From assembly GCA_910573755.1 (NCBI GenBank), contig CAJTBO010000036.1, positions 1-45,985 of the forward strand: 45,985 bases of DNA, given 5' to 3'. Within the stretch, counting starts at the first letter, position 1. Every line of letters starts with the position of its first letter. The position numbers were made by a program, and so were the translations under genes. The notes beneath the pieces were generated by a model that worked only from the letters and a program-made list of their open reading frames with translations, had not been told where the DNA came from and did no database searches. This DNA comes from Lachnospiraceae bacterium (GTDB lineage Bacteria > Bacillota > Clostridia > Lachnospirales > Lachnospiraceae). Shown one piece after another: positions 1 through 6,280 of the stretch.

Positions 1-2
1 AA

Positions 3-62
3 GAAATCATAGCCGCAGGACTTGCTGTAAGAAATCTTGTGCTTATACCAGCGCTGGCATAA
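3..62 (+). CDS. possible 3' end of a gene entering from the left
   Basis: An open frame enters from the window edge and ends at a TAA at 60-62, giving a hydrophobic tail that reads EIIAAGLAVRNLVLIPALA. Nineteen codons are too few to assign a family, and no start is visible. Just past the stop, GCATAAG and CTTATGC (57-76) form a short hairpin that could end the transcript, but the T-run is poor. This may be chance coding. Confidence 0.25.
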   Translation, partial: EIIAAGLAVRNLVLIPALA

Positions 63-186
63 GTATTTTTCTTATGCAGAAATTTTGCCATTTTGCGTTA
101 AAAATCATTGATAAGTGGCCTAATTTACTTTCATTACAACCCATACCCCAAAACTTTTCTCTGCCTGTCAAACTCAAAATATACAT

Positions 187-1287
187 TTACTTTCTTAATT
201 CTTTCGGTGTATAATCTCCAAACCTGTCTATCAGCCCGCTTCTGAACGCATACCCTCTGGTAAAAACTGAAAAGTTATTTAAAAATTCTACAAACTCAGC
301 ACAATCATCTTCTTTTGAAAGATACTTTTTCATAAGTTCATCTGCAGTATACATCTGCCGCCCCAGTCCCATATACAACAATTCAAATACAACATCACAT
401 TTATAATCATTTTTTTCTGTTGATAATTCCAGTGCGCCTATTGAATCGATCCCCTCCCCCTTTACTGCATAAGGTACGCTCTCTTTAAAAAACATCTTAA
501 ACCCTTTCGGGGGAACCACTGATTCTTTCGCCAAACTGCTTATTCCACTCTGGTTTCTGAAAGTGAAATTCCAGCCGCTGTTAAAATCCAGCCCTCCATC
601 CGCAGTATACCCGGTATTTCTTTCTACTTCCTTCGCATCAAAAGAAGATATATTCCATTTAGCTGCCACTTTTTCAGCAATCGCCGCCAATTCCCCCCTC
701 GTCTCTTCACATTTGTAATAATAATCGGCATTATAATATGTCCAATTGTCCGAACTCCCGCCATATGAAGAATTGACCTTTTCGCCTTCTTTATAATTGG
801 CATTCCGCGCCGCCCTCATATTTTGTTTTGCAAAAACATCATATATTTCATCTAAAATCTTCTTGTTATCCTCTTCATTTTTTCCGGATGTCTGCCTTTG
901 CTGTATCCTGTATATCCGCATGGAAGCACAGCATAATCTGAAATAATCTTCCAGTTCATCCTCGCCAATTTCCCCCTCATAAAATTTTGCCATGCAATTA
1001 TAAATATCTCTTTGCATATCCCACCCAAAACGGTCGCCAAAGGTACTTTTGGGCATCCCTTTTATAACGCTGTTCTCCGAATGATATAGGTACATGTTTT
1101 CTATCGTTTCTATGGTGTCCCGCGATTTTTCAAAGGAATCCCGCGGGTGGGATTCACTGCCGGATTTATCCTGTGCCGGTTTGATATATTCATATGTAGT
1201 TTTTGCTTCATCCATGATATTTCTGCATTGCATGTTTTCGGATACGGGTTGTTTCAAATACCCTATGTGCAGTGTACTGCCTGTCAT
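187..1287 (-). CDS. hypothetical protein, 366 aa, family not recognised
   Basis: This is a soluble-looking protein with no signal peptide or membrane segment. The ATG at 1285-1287 was chosen because GGAGGAG lies just upstream; the frame stays open for 53 further codons, but these are basic and tryptophan-rich and look non-coding. The protein is rich in charged residues and aromatics (a YYNADYYYKC stretch near the middle). Its C-terminal half has a VPPKGFKMFFKE segment; a similar PPKGF followed by F and K/Q residues occurs in the gene fragment at 16517-16833, so both may belong to one clostridial family. It is the last gene in the minus-strand train of secreted-protein genes but lies 230 bases below its neighbour. 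No function is proposed. Confidence 0.75.
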   Translation of the reverse strand: MTGSTLHIGYLKQPVSENMQCRNIMDEAKTTYEYIKPAQDKSGSESHPRDSFEKSRDTIETIENMYLYHSENSVIKGMPKSTFGDRFGWDMQRDIYNCMAKFYEGEIGEDELEDYFRLCCASMRIYRIQQRQTSGKNEEDNKKILDEIYDVFAKQNMRAARNANYKEGEKVNSSYGGSSDNWTYYNADYYYKCEETRGELAAIAEKVAAKWNISSFDAKEVERNTGYTADGGLDFNSGWNFTFRNQSGISSLAKESVVPPKGFKMFFKESVPYAVKGEGIDSIGALELSTEKNDYKCDVVFELLYMGLGRQMYTADELMKKYLSKEDDCAEFVEFLNNFSVFTRGYAFRSGLIDRFGDYTPKELRK

Positions 1288-1520
1288 ATTAGTTCTCCTC
1301 CATTGTCTTTCGCATAAAAAGCGGCAAAATCCCCATCTCTTCCTTCCGTGGAAATTTCGCCGCCATCCTTGCTGAATCATAGTTATAAAATATATTATGT
1401 TTTTAATATCGACATTCCATGTCCATTCCCTAATCTTTAGCCCCAATATAATTCTTATATTCCATGAGCAAGTAAAACTTTCTTCAATTTGAGGCTTTTC
1501 ACCTTTCTCTTACTCATTTT

Positions 1521-2105
1521 TTACTCCAATATTATCTTTAAGCCATTTAACATTTGATCCGTATCACTGCAATTCATTATGTAAAAATAATATGTCCCGG
1601 CTTCCCCGATCTCTATTGACTGCACCTCTTCCGTTTCCGTTATCTCCACCTCCGAGATAATATCTTCATTCAATGCCACGCCTCCGCGAAGGTTCAGCTC
1701 TGTATCATCGGAAACAGACTGCAGAGAAAAGCTTACGGTGCTCCCTTCCTCCAATTCCCATCCTTCCATATTCTCGTGCATAAATACCTCCGCTGTCCGC
1801 CCATACAGCGCGATCTGGGATAGTTCTACCATTTCTCCATCCTTAATATAAGGACAGTCGAACAATGTCCCTATCGCATATTCCGCCTTGAGCATATCAG
1901 CGCTTTCTTTATTTAACGCTATGCTTCTGAATTCTTCCACGACAGGCTTCTCAGGGATCGTATCAGGTGTGATGATCCTGTTTTCATCCGTCTGTGACTC
2001 CGCGATTTCGGGCGTATTCGGGACTTCATTCTTCCTCCCGCATGCGCTTGATAGACATAATATAATGCAGATGGCTGCGAGTAATTTTTTCAGATTATGC
2101 TCCAT
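1521..2105 (-). CDS. lipoprotein, 194 aa, unknown function
   Basis: The N-terminus is a lipoprotein signal: a KK charge pair, a hydrophobic stretch (LLAAICIILCL) and the lipobox SSAC with Cys at about residue 22, so the protein should be anchored to the outer face of the membrane. The mature part is acidic. Its last ~70 residues look beta-rich and resemble a ligand-free carbohydrate- or peptidase C-terminal-like sandwich (alternating hydrophobics, ending GTYYFYIMNCSDTDQMLNG). The start overlaps the end of the preceding secreted-protein gene by 11 bases, so the two are translationally coupled. No enzymatic motif is visible. Confidence 0.75.
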   Translation of the reverse strand: MEHNLKKLLAAICIILCLSSACGRKNEVPNTPEIAESQTDENRIITPDTIPEKPVVEEFRSIALNKESADMLKAEYAIGTLFDCPYIKDGEMVELSQIALYGRTAEVFMHENMEGWELEEGSTVSFSLQSVSDDTELNLRGGVALNEDIISEVEITETEEVQSIEIGEAGTYYFYIMNCSDTDQMLNGLKIILE

Positions 2106-2538
2106 TGAATGACGCTCCTGTCAAAGTGATCGTATAGGATGACTTATTCCATACCCTGTATCTTCCCCTTCCGGCACCCGGTGAAATATAAGTAGTAGAA
2201 AATCCTCCTACCAGCGCATTGGGGCTATAAGTATATACCGGGACACATATTGCATTTGTCAGTTCAACGCTCAGGTAAGCATTGGGCGTCACACTGCATG
2301 TCATGGTATTGCGCCCTTCCACCACATTTACATCCCACTCTGCGCCATACCCCGCAGGAACTGTTGGATTGCCTATTGATATCCTCGGCTCCGAAACTAC
2401 ATTTCCGTCCGCATCAATGATCCTGTATGTCTGACCCCTTAAATTATTATCATCATACTCCTTTTCCTGTGCACAGACAGACGAAACTGTGCCAAAGCTT
2501 AACACTAATACCAGAATAAAACTTACTATTTTTTTCAT
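2095..2538 (-). CDS. small secreted protein, 147 aa
   Basis: The start MKKIVSFILVLVLSF was preferred over two upstream ATGs because GGAGG sits 8 bases before it. The Sec signal peptide ends near VSSVCAQ (residue ~24). The mature domain is polar and beta-rich, with a DADGNVV segment, a PAGYGAEW segment and two cysteines that could pair. Its layout recalls the protein at 2937-3461 (signal, then a D-x-GNV motif, then a proline/glycine turn), so the two may be distant paralogues; this is by eye only. The gene overlaps the following lipoprotein gene by 11 bases. Confidence 0.72.
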   Translation of the reverse strand: MKKIVSFILVLVLSFGTVSSVCAQEKEYDDNNLRGQTYRIIDADGNVVSEPRISIGNPTVPAGYGAEWDVNVVEGRNTMTCSVTPNAYLSVELTNAICVPVYTYSPNALVGGFSTTYISPGAGRGRYRVWNKSSYTITLTGASFNGA

Positions 2539-2611
2539 CGCCATATCCTCCATTACCAATGTTCGGACAGTCCCTATTCTTCAATAATTGTCCGGTCCAT
2601 TTTGCCGAAAA

Positions 2612-2788
2612 TCAATTGGAAACATATTCGTGGTCTACTTCAATTCTACTATTTGAACTATCTTCAATAATGTTAATCTTTTCTTTCACAGTATTCACAT
2701 TATTTGAAGCATTGACCTTTACCCAAAACCCTACTACTAAAAATATAACCACAACAACAGTTACAATCAAAATAAATTTGCGACTCAT
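2612..2788 (-). CDS. very small membrane-anchored or secreted peptide, 58 aa
   Basis: The frame begins MSRKFILIVTVVVVIFLVVGFWVKV: basic residues then one strong membrane segment (about residues 5-22), then a short polar tail rich in N, E and D. AGGAAAGGG lies 4-5 bases before the chosen ATG (2786-2788); an ATG six codons upstream lacks a comparable site. The topology suggests an N-in, C-out single-pass protein. It lies between two secreted-protein genes on the same strand. No family is recognised and it may not be expressed. Confidence 0.5.
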   Translation of the reverse strand: MSRKFILIVTVVVVIFLVVGFWVKVNASNNVNTVKEKINIIEDSSNSRIEVDHEYVSN

Positions 2789-2821
2789 TTTTCCCTTTCC
2801 TGACATCTATAATTTAATTTT

Positions 2822-2929
2822 GGCGTTAGCCAGCATATAGGATGGTAAGCAATTTTACACACTCACATTCCGCATATTAAAGATTTGCAAATCTAGACGT
2901 ATACACCACCCCATTTACTGGCTAACACC
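2822..2929. repeat. 108-bp inverted-repeat element (MITE-like or RNA hairpin)
   Basis: The ends, 2822-2845 and 2906-2929, are inverted copies matching at 19 of 24 positions, with a perfect core of GTTAGCCAG / CTGGCTAAC. A separate 14-bp perfect palindrome, AGATTTGCAAATCT, lies inside at 2881-2894. The element fills the space between the secreted-protein gene ending at 2937 and the small gene starting at 2788. No target-site duplication was identified with confidence. Confidence 0.5.
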
Positions 2930-2936
2930 TTAATGT

Positions 2937-3461
2937 TTATAGTGTATATGTTCCTGTATACCTAGCCTTTATATTCGAGACATTATCAAAAGCCAAAGAA
3001 TATTTTCCGTCACCATTAACAACCAAATTGCCATTCCATCCAGTTGAACTTAAACTTTCAGAGGGAAAGCCACATAACCCGGTGTTGCGATTATATAAGC
3101 CGATATAGCTGGAAGCCTGTGGGCTTATAGTGATATTAAAGTCAATCTTATCTCCATGCTTCAGTGAATATATATTATCTAAATATCCATAATTTCCCCC
3201 AGACAACTCTACATCAACATAATGTGAAGTTGCCTTTTCAAATCCAGTTGGTGCCGGATTATCTTCCGAATATGGTATAAATATAGCCATAACATTACCT
3301 TCATTGTCAACAAATTCAATTGGCTCCTCAACAACTAATTTCTCGCCCAGATTGGATTCCGCTTTCACCATCTGTCCATTTCCCAATAAAATACTCATTA
3401 ATACTGCACAGAGCAGCACTGCTTTTCCTGTTCCAATCTTTTTTCTTTTTGTTTTCTTCAT
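2937..3461 (-). CDS. secreted protein, 174 aa, unknown function
   Basis: A strongly basic N-region (KKTKRKK) precedes a hydrophobic core (AVLLCAVLMSILL), and cleavage is likely after VKA (residue ~34), so this is a Sec-exported protein. The mature chain is beta-rich with many Gly, Asn and Ser residues and a FVDNEGNVMAIFIPY segment. Two regions (SSYIGLYNRNTGLCGF and GKYSLAFDNVSN) look like strands of an immunoglobulin- or jelly-roll-like sandwich. It has no LPXTG motif and no C-terminal membrane segment. It follows the 136-aa secreted protein by 22 bases and probably shares its ECF-type promoter. Confidence 0.75.
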   Translation of the reverse strand: MKKTKRKKIGTGKAVLLCAVLMSILLGNGQMVKAESNLGEKLVVEEPIEFVDNEGNVMAIFIPYSEDNPAPTGFEKATSHYVDVELSGGNYGYLDNIYSLKHGDKIDFNITISPQASSYIGLYNRNTGLCGFPSESLSSTGWNGNLVVNGDGKYSLAFDNVSNIKARYTGTYTL

Positions 3462-3483
3462 CTCAATTTCTCCTTCGCAATTT

Positions 3484-3894
3484 TCACTTTGAATCCGAAA
3501 CGCTCACATACTCCCCGCGCCCGTTCGCATCGTACACATAGCCGCTGAATGACAAAGTAAACTTATGTCCTGCCGTTACAGAGGAACTCTTTGTCTCAGA
3601 ACAATTCGCCCCATTGACGGATATAGCCCATACGCCAACATTGGTTCCTGCCGTATTATCGACAAGTTTCAGAGTACCGGTTATCTTGGATGTGCCTGCT
3701 TTTCCCTTAACTGTTAACGATGATCTTGCTGTGCTTCCGGAAACTGTTAAATTTACTGTCACCGTATCCGCATTATCCCAGTATGGCTGAATTCCTGCCG
3801 CCTGTACTGATACTTTGGCAATACCAAAGCACACAAAAAACGCCAGCAGCAATATTGTAATGTTTCTCTTTATGCTCTTTTTCATGCTTCTCAT
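3484..3894 (-). CDS. secreted Ig-like small protein, 136 aa, first gene after an ECF-type promoter
   Basis: The signal peptide has a KKSIKR charge cluster, the core ITILLLAFFVCFGI and a likely cut after VQA (about residue 32). The mature ~100 residues are Thr/Ser/Gly-rich with alternating hydrophobics (TVTVNLTVSGST, TGTLKLVDNT), as in an Ig-like beta domain; one cysteine remains. The start at 3894 has AGGAGGTGA about 7 bases upstream. The promoter-like block at 3913-3952 is nearly the same as the one ahead of the ECF sigma gene, so the gene is a probable direct target of that sigma factor. Its role, for example envelope stress, adhesion or antagonism, cannot be read from the sequence. Confidence 0.78.
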   Translation of the reverse strand: MRSMKKSIKRNITILLLAFFVCFGIAKVSVQAAGIQPYWDNADTVTVNLTVSGSTARSSLTVKGKAGTSKITGTLKLVDNTAGTNVGVWAISVNGANCSETKSSSVTAGHKFTLSFSGYVYDANGRGEYVSVSDSK

Positions 3895-3912
3895 TCTTCT
3901 CTCACCTCCTCC

Positions 3913-3952
3913 CTCTACTTATAAAACACTCAAACAGGCTAAAACCTTACAG
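3913..3952 (-). promoter_or_regulatory. putative ECF-sigma promoter, copy B
   Basis: On the minus strand this block has CTGTAAGGTT as the -35-like part and TGTTTTATAAGTAGAGGG as the -10 and start region. Copy A at 5383-5422, upstream of the sigma gene, has the same elements at exactly the same spacing; only the spacer varies. It ends about 18 bases before the start codon at 3894. Confidence 0.7.
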
Positions 3953-3969
3953 AATTTTCCAGTAAATTT

Positions 3970-4686
3970 TTATTTTTTTATTTTTATCCCATCCTTTATT
4001 TTAAATATCTCCTCCTCACTAACATCCGCAATTAAAGAAAATGTAAGCCCTTCTTTTGACCTCCATAGCATAGAATAGCCCCCATCCTCAAATTTAACTA
4101 AAAGCACATCGTTACCTTCTCCATCCTGTATCACTGATATCTCACTGTGCTCATTGTCATACTGGTGATTACCTCCGGACGGCGAGTAATCAAAAAATAT
4201 CACTTTTTCTTCATCTTCATATGAAAAATATGAAAAACTTCCCCCAAATATTTCATCACAATACTCCATCTCCAGTTCAAACCCCTCCGGCACATACGTA
4301 AGTTCATACATCGGTACAGGTCCCGTCCACTCCGCATCCGGCATATCCACTTCCATATGTGTACTGTGCCATTTCACCAGCACATCCCACGCCTTCGCGA
4401 TATACCCCGGATTGGTCAGGCACAGAATGATAAACAGGATCGCCGCCGCGGACAGCATATACCTCACCACTGTCCTGATCTGATACTTCCGCCTCTGCCA
4501 GCCGATCAGCCGTTTCATCCTCTGTTCAAACCCCGCCGAAAATGCCGCCGGCCCCTGCTGGTCTTCCATATATTTCATGCTGTAAAGCTCCGCCTCAAAC
4601 ATCAGCCTGACAAGCCTCTCTATCTTCTGCTCTTTTTGGTCTTTTGCCATGCTGTATTTCATCACATCATCACATCCCCTCTTCAC
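3970..4686 (-). CDS. DUF4367-type membrane protein, probable anti-sigma factor, 238 aa
   Basis: The protein has a cytoplasmic N-terminus of about 75 residues, one membrane segment (VVRYMLSAAAILFIILCL, residues ~77-95) and an extracellular C-terminal domain. The domain pattern (YELTYVPEGFELE, an aromatic FSYFSYEDEE stretch, then a final EEEIFKIKDGIKIKK) matches the DUF4367 family, which in Firmicutes often sits behind ECF sigma genes. Inference: it holds the sigma factor inactive and senses an extracellular signal. The start is uncertain. A GTG at 4684-4686 lies in the last unit of the 16-bp repeat array; an ATG at 4660-4662 (230 aa) has AGAGGGGA upstream. No zinc-finger anti-sigma motif (HxxxCxxC) is present. 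Confidence 0.75.
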   Translation of the reverse strand: MKRGCDDVMKYSMAKDQKEQKIERLVRLMFEAELYSMKYMEDQQGPAAFSAGFEQRMKRLIGWQRRKYQIRTVVRYMLSAAAILFIILCLTNPGYIAKAWDVLVKWHSTHMEVDMPDAEWTGPVPMYELTYVPEGFELEMEYCDEIFGGSFSYFSYEDEEKVIFFDYSPSGGNHQYDNEHSEISVIQDGEGNDVLLVKFEDGGYSMLWRSKEGLTFSLIADVSEEEIFKIKDGIKIKK

Positions 4687-4826
4687 TTAATCTCTTCCCC
4701 GTCCGATCCTCTCTTCGCCTGATTCCCTTTTCATCTGATTCCCTTTTCATCTGATTCCCTTTTCATCTGATTCCCTTTTCATCTGATTTCCTCTTCACCT
4801 GATCCCCTCTTCACTTGATTCCCTCT
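4683..4826. repeat. tandem array of nine 16-bp units between sigma and anti-sigma genes
   Basis: The unit on the plus strand is TCATCTGATTCCCTTT. Units start at 4683, 4699, 4715, 4731, 4747, 4763, 4779, 4795 and 4811; those at 4731, 4747 and 4763 are identical and the outer ones diverge. On the minus strand each unit offers an AAAGGGA/GAAGAGGG-type ribosome-site-like run and an (A/G)TGA. The sigma stop codon lies in the unit at 4811 and the GTG candidate start of the anti-sigma gene in the unit at 4683, exactly 128 bases (eight units) apart. Confidence 0.9.
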
Positions 4827-5371
4827 TCATCTAATGCCTTCCCCAGCTTTTCCTTCGCCCTGTGCAGTCTGACCTGCGCCGCATTCTGCGATATGCCGAG
4901 AATTTTTGCTGCTTCTTTTACCGAAAGTCCATAATAATACCGCAGTACCAAAATATCATGATACACGGCAGGCAGTTCCCTCAAAAGCCGGCGGATCAGT
5001 TCCGCCTCCCCCTTCTCCACCGCCATTTCCTCCGGAAAGCGCACCTTAGCTGCATTTTCTTCCTGATACAGCGCTTCCATCACATCATCCTCCAACGGCA
5101 AGATCCTTTTCTGTCTACGCAGCAGATTGATCGCCGTATTTCGGACAATCGTAATACACAGCCCCTCCATCTCCTTCTCAGAGAGCCCTTCATAGCGCCG
5201 GAATTTATCCGCCAGTTTCGCAAACGCGTCATGCACCGCATTCTCCGCCTCCTCCTTCTGCCCCAGAATGCCGTAAGCAACGCAGTACATACTATCTCTA
5301 TTCCTTCCGTAAATCTCTATAAAATTTTTCTTTTGTTCCTCAGTCTCCAGAAGAGATAAATAAAAAAGCAT
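4811..5371 (-). CDS. ECF-type RNA polymerase sigma factor, 186 aa
   Basis: This is a sigma-70 family factor of extracytoplasmic-function size. Region 2 spans roughly residues 12-80 (ILGQKEEAENAVHDAFAKLADKF). Region 4 spans roughly 120-180 and has the helix-turn-helix LSVKEAAKILGISQNAAQVRLHRAKEKL. The ATG at 5369-5371 was chosen because AGAGGGG lies 8 bases upstream. The promoter-like block A (5383-5422) is just ahead and is repeated upstream of the secreted-protein operon, which points to autoregulation. A DUF4367 protein follows on the same strand after an unusual 16-bp repeat array. The C-terminus, DEEGIK, is encoded by the first repeat unit. Confidence 0.92.
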   Translation of the reverse strand: MLFYLSLLETEEQKKNFIEIYGRNRDSMYCVAYGILGQKEEAENAVHDAFAKLADKFRRYEGLSEKEMEGLCITIVRNTAINLLRRQKRILPLEDDVMEALYQEENAAKVRFPEEMAVEKGEAELIRRLLRELPAVYHDILVLRYYYGLSVKEAAKILGISQNAAQVRLHRAKEKLGKALDEEGIK

Positions 5372-5382
5372 GCTGTTTTCCC

Positions 5383-5422
5383 CTCTACTTATAAAACAAA
5401 TAAACACGCCAGAACCTTACAG
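5383..5422 (-). promoter_or_regulatory. putative ECF-sigma promoter, copy A (autoregulatory)
   Basis: The minus strand shows CTGTAAGGTT, a 14-base spacer and TGTTTTATAAGTAGAGGG, ending 12 bases before the sigma start codon. The spacing is identical to copy B at 3913-3952. A Rho-independent terminator at 5451-5486 insulates it from the upstream gene. Confidence 0.7.
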
Positions 5423-5450
5423 GTTTTTCAAAAATTTTTTCTTTTTTCTT

Positions 5451-5486
5451 AAAAAAGACCGGAAATCCTTTTCCTGATTTCCGGCC
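5451..5486 (-). terminator. Rho-independent terminator
   Basis: The arms GGCCGGAAATC and GATTTCCGGTC (11 bp, one G-U pair) are followed on the minus strand by six T residues. It ends the transcript of the PAP2 gene and separates it from the sigma promoter. Confidence 0.85.
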
Positions 5487-5497
5487 TTCCCCTTTAT

Positions 5498-5605
5498 CTA
5501 AATCCCAAACTGTCTTCTTACCGTCTCCACTCCTTCCGGCATACAGCCTATGGATTCCGCAATTCTTTTATCCGTTTCCCCGTCCTGTTCTTTCCGCTTT
5601 TTCAG
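5498..5605 (-). pseudogene. 35-codon remnant of an unidentified gene
   Basis: Between the PAP2 gene and its terminator an open frame of 35 codons lacks any start and is preceded in frame by TAA (5606-5608). It reads as a plausible protein tail: a lysine-rich stretch followed by KRIAESIGCMPEGVETVRRQFGI. The pattern recalls the short helical C-termini of transposase-like or Rpn-type nucleases, but this is not a firm match. It is most likely what is left after deletion of the 5' part. Confidence 0.3.
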
Positions 5606-5612
5606 TTATGCA

Positions 5613-6149
5613 TTAATGACTTTTCTCTCTCCTTAATAAAGAAATCCTCTCCACCGTTTTATATCCGGCATATCCGGCGGTGAGCCCGACCGCTATGCCT
5701 CCGAGGATATCCGTCGGAAAATGCACATATAAATACAATCTGGAAAACGCTATCACGCAGGCGAGCAAAAGAGCCGCTTTCCAAAGCCTTCGCCTCCCCG
5801 AAAAATAAAGCGCCGTAACGGAAGCAAAGGAAGCCGCCGTATGTCCCGACGGAAACGAGTAATCCCATGGCCTGCTGATCAGCAATTGGATCGAAGTATT
5901 GATGTCACAGGGCCGGACTCTGGCAAACAAATGTTTCAATATCCCGTCGCACAACACAACATCCCAGCTAAGAGCCGCCGCCAGAACAGCCCCCGCCTTT
6001 CTTGTCTTCGGCACCGCCAGTAAAACAAGCGCAAGTACGATCCAGATAATCCCGGTATTTCCCAGCGACGATACCAACGGCATAAACCAGTCTCCCAGCG
6101 GAGTCCTCATCCCCTGAATAAAATCCAGTATCCTGATTTCAAATTCCAT
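5613..6149 (-). CDS. PAP2-family phosphatase, membrane, 178 aa
   Basis: This is an integral membrane phosphatase of the type-2 phosphatidic acid phosphatase family. Such enzymes remove phosphate from lipid pyrophosphates or phosphatidic acid, for example undecaprenyl pyrophosphate. All three catalytic motifs are present: KHLFARVRP (motif 1), FPSGHT (motif 2) and SRLYLYVHFPTD (motif 3, with the nucleophile-activating His). At least four to five membrane segments surround them. The ATG at 6147-6149 was chosen over upstream ATGs because GGAG lies 6 bases before it. It stands alone, downstream of the hydrogenase gene, with its own terminator. Undecaprenyl-PP recycling is likely but not proven. 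Confidence 0.9.
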   Translation of the reverse strand: MEFEIRILDFIQGMRTPLGDWFMPLVSSLGNTGIIWIVLALVLLAVPKTRKAGAVLAAALSWDVVLCDGILKHLFARVRPCDINTSIQLLISRPWDYSFPSGHTAASFASVTALYFSGRRRLWKAALLLACVIAFSRLYLYVHFPTDILGGIAVGLTAGYAGYKTVERISLLRREKSH

Positions 6150-6174
6150 ATTAATCTCCATTCCGCCGTCTTTG

Positions 6175-6279
6175 GCCTGCGGCATTAATAGTAATGAAAG
6201 TTCTGCTTTCTTTCACACTTCATCCTTACTTCAGCCATAGTCAGCCGGCGGCACAAATAGTAATGAAAATTCTCTTTTC
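6175..6279. repeat. imperfect 36-bp direct repeat between hydrogenase and PAP2 genes
   Basis: Copies at 6175-6210 and 6244-6279 match at about 30 of 36 positions (shared core AATAGTAATGAAA), with an offset of 69 bases. They fill the space just after the hydrogenase stop codon. No terminator hairpin was seen here. Confidence 0.6.
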
Positions 6280-6280
6280 C

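Noticed and set aside
4683-4826. Regular 16-bp repeats considered as a CRISPR array
   Set aside because: The units are directly adjacent with no spacers, shorter than CRISPR repeats, and there are no cas genes.
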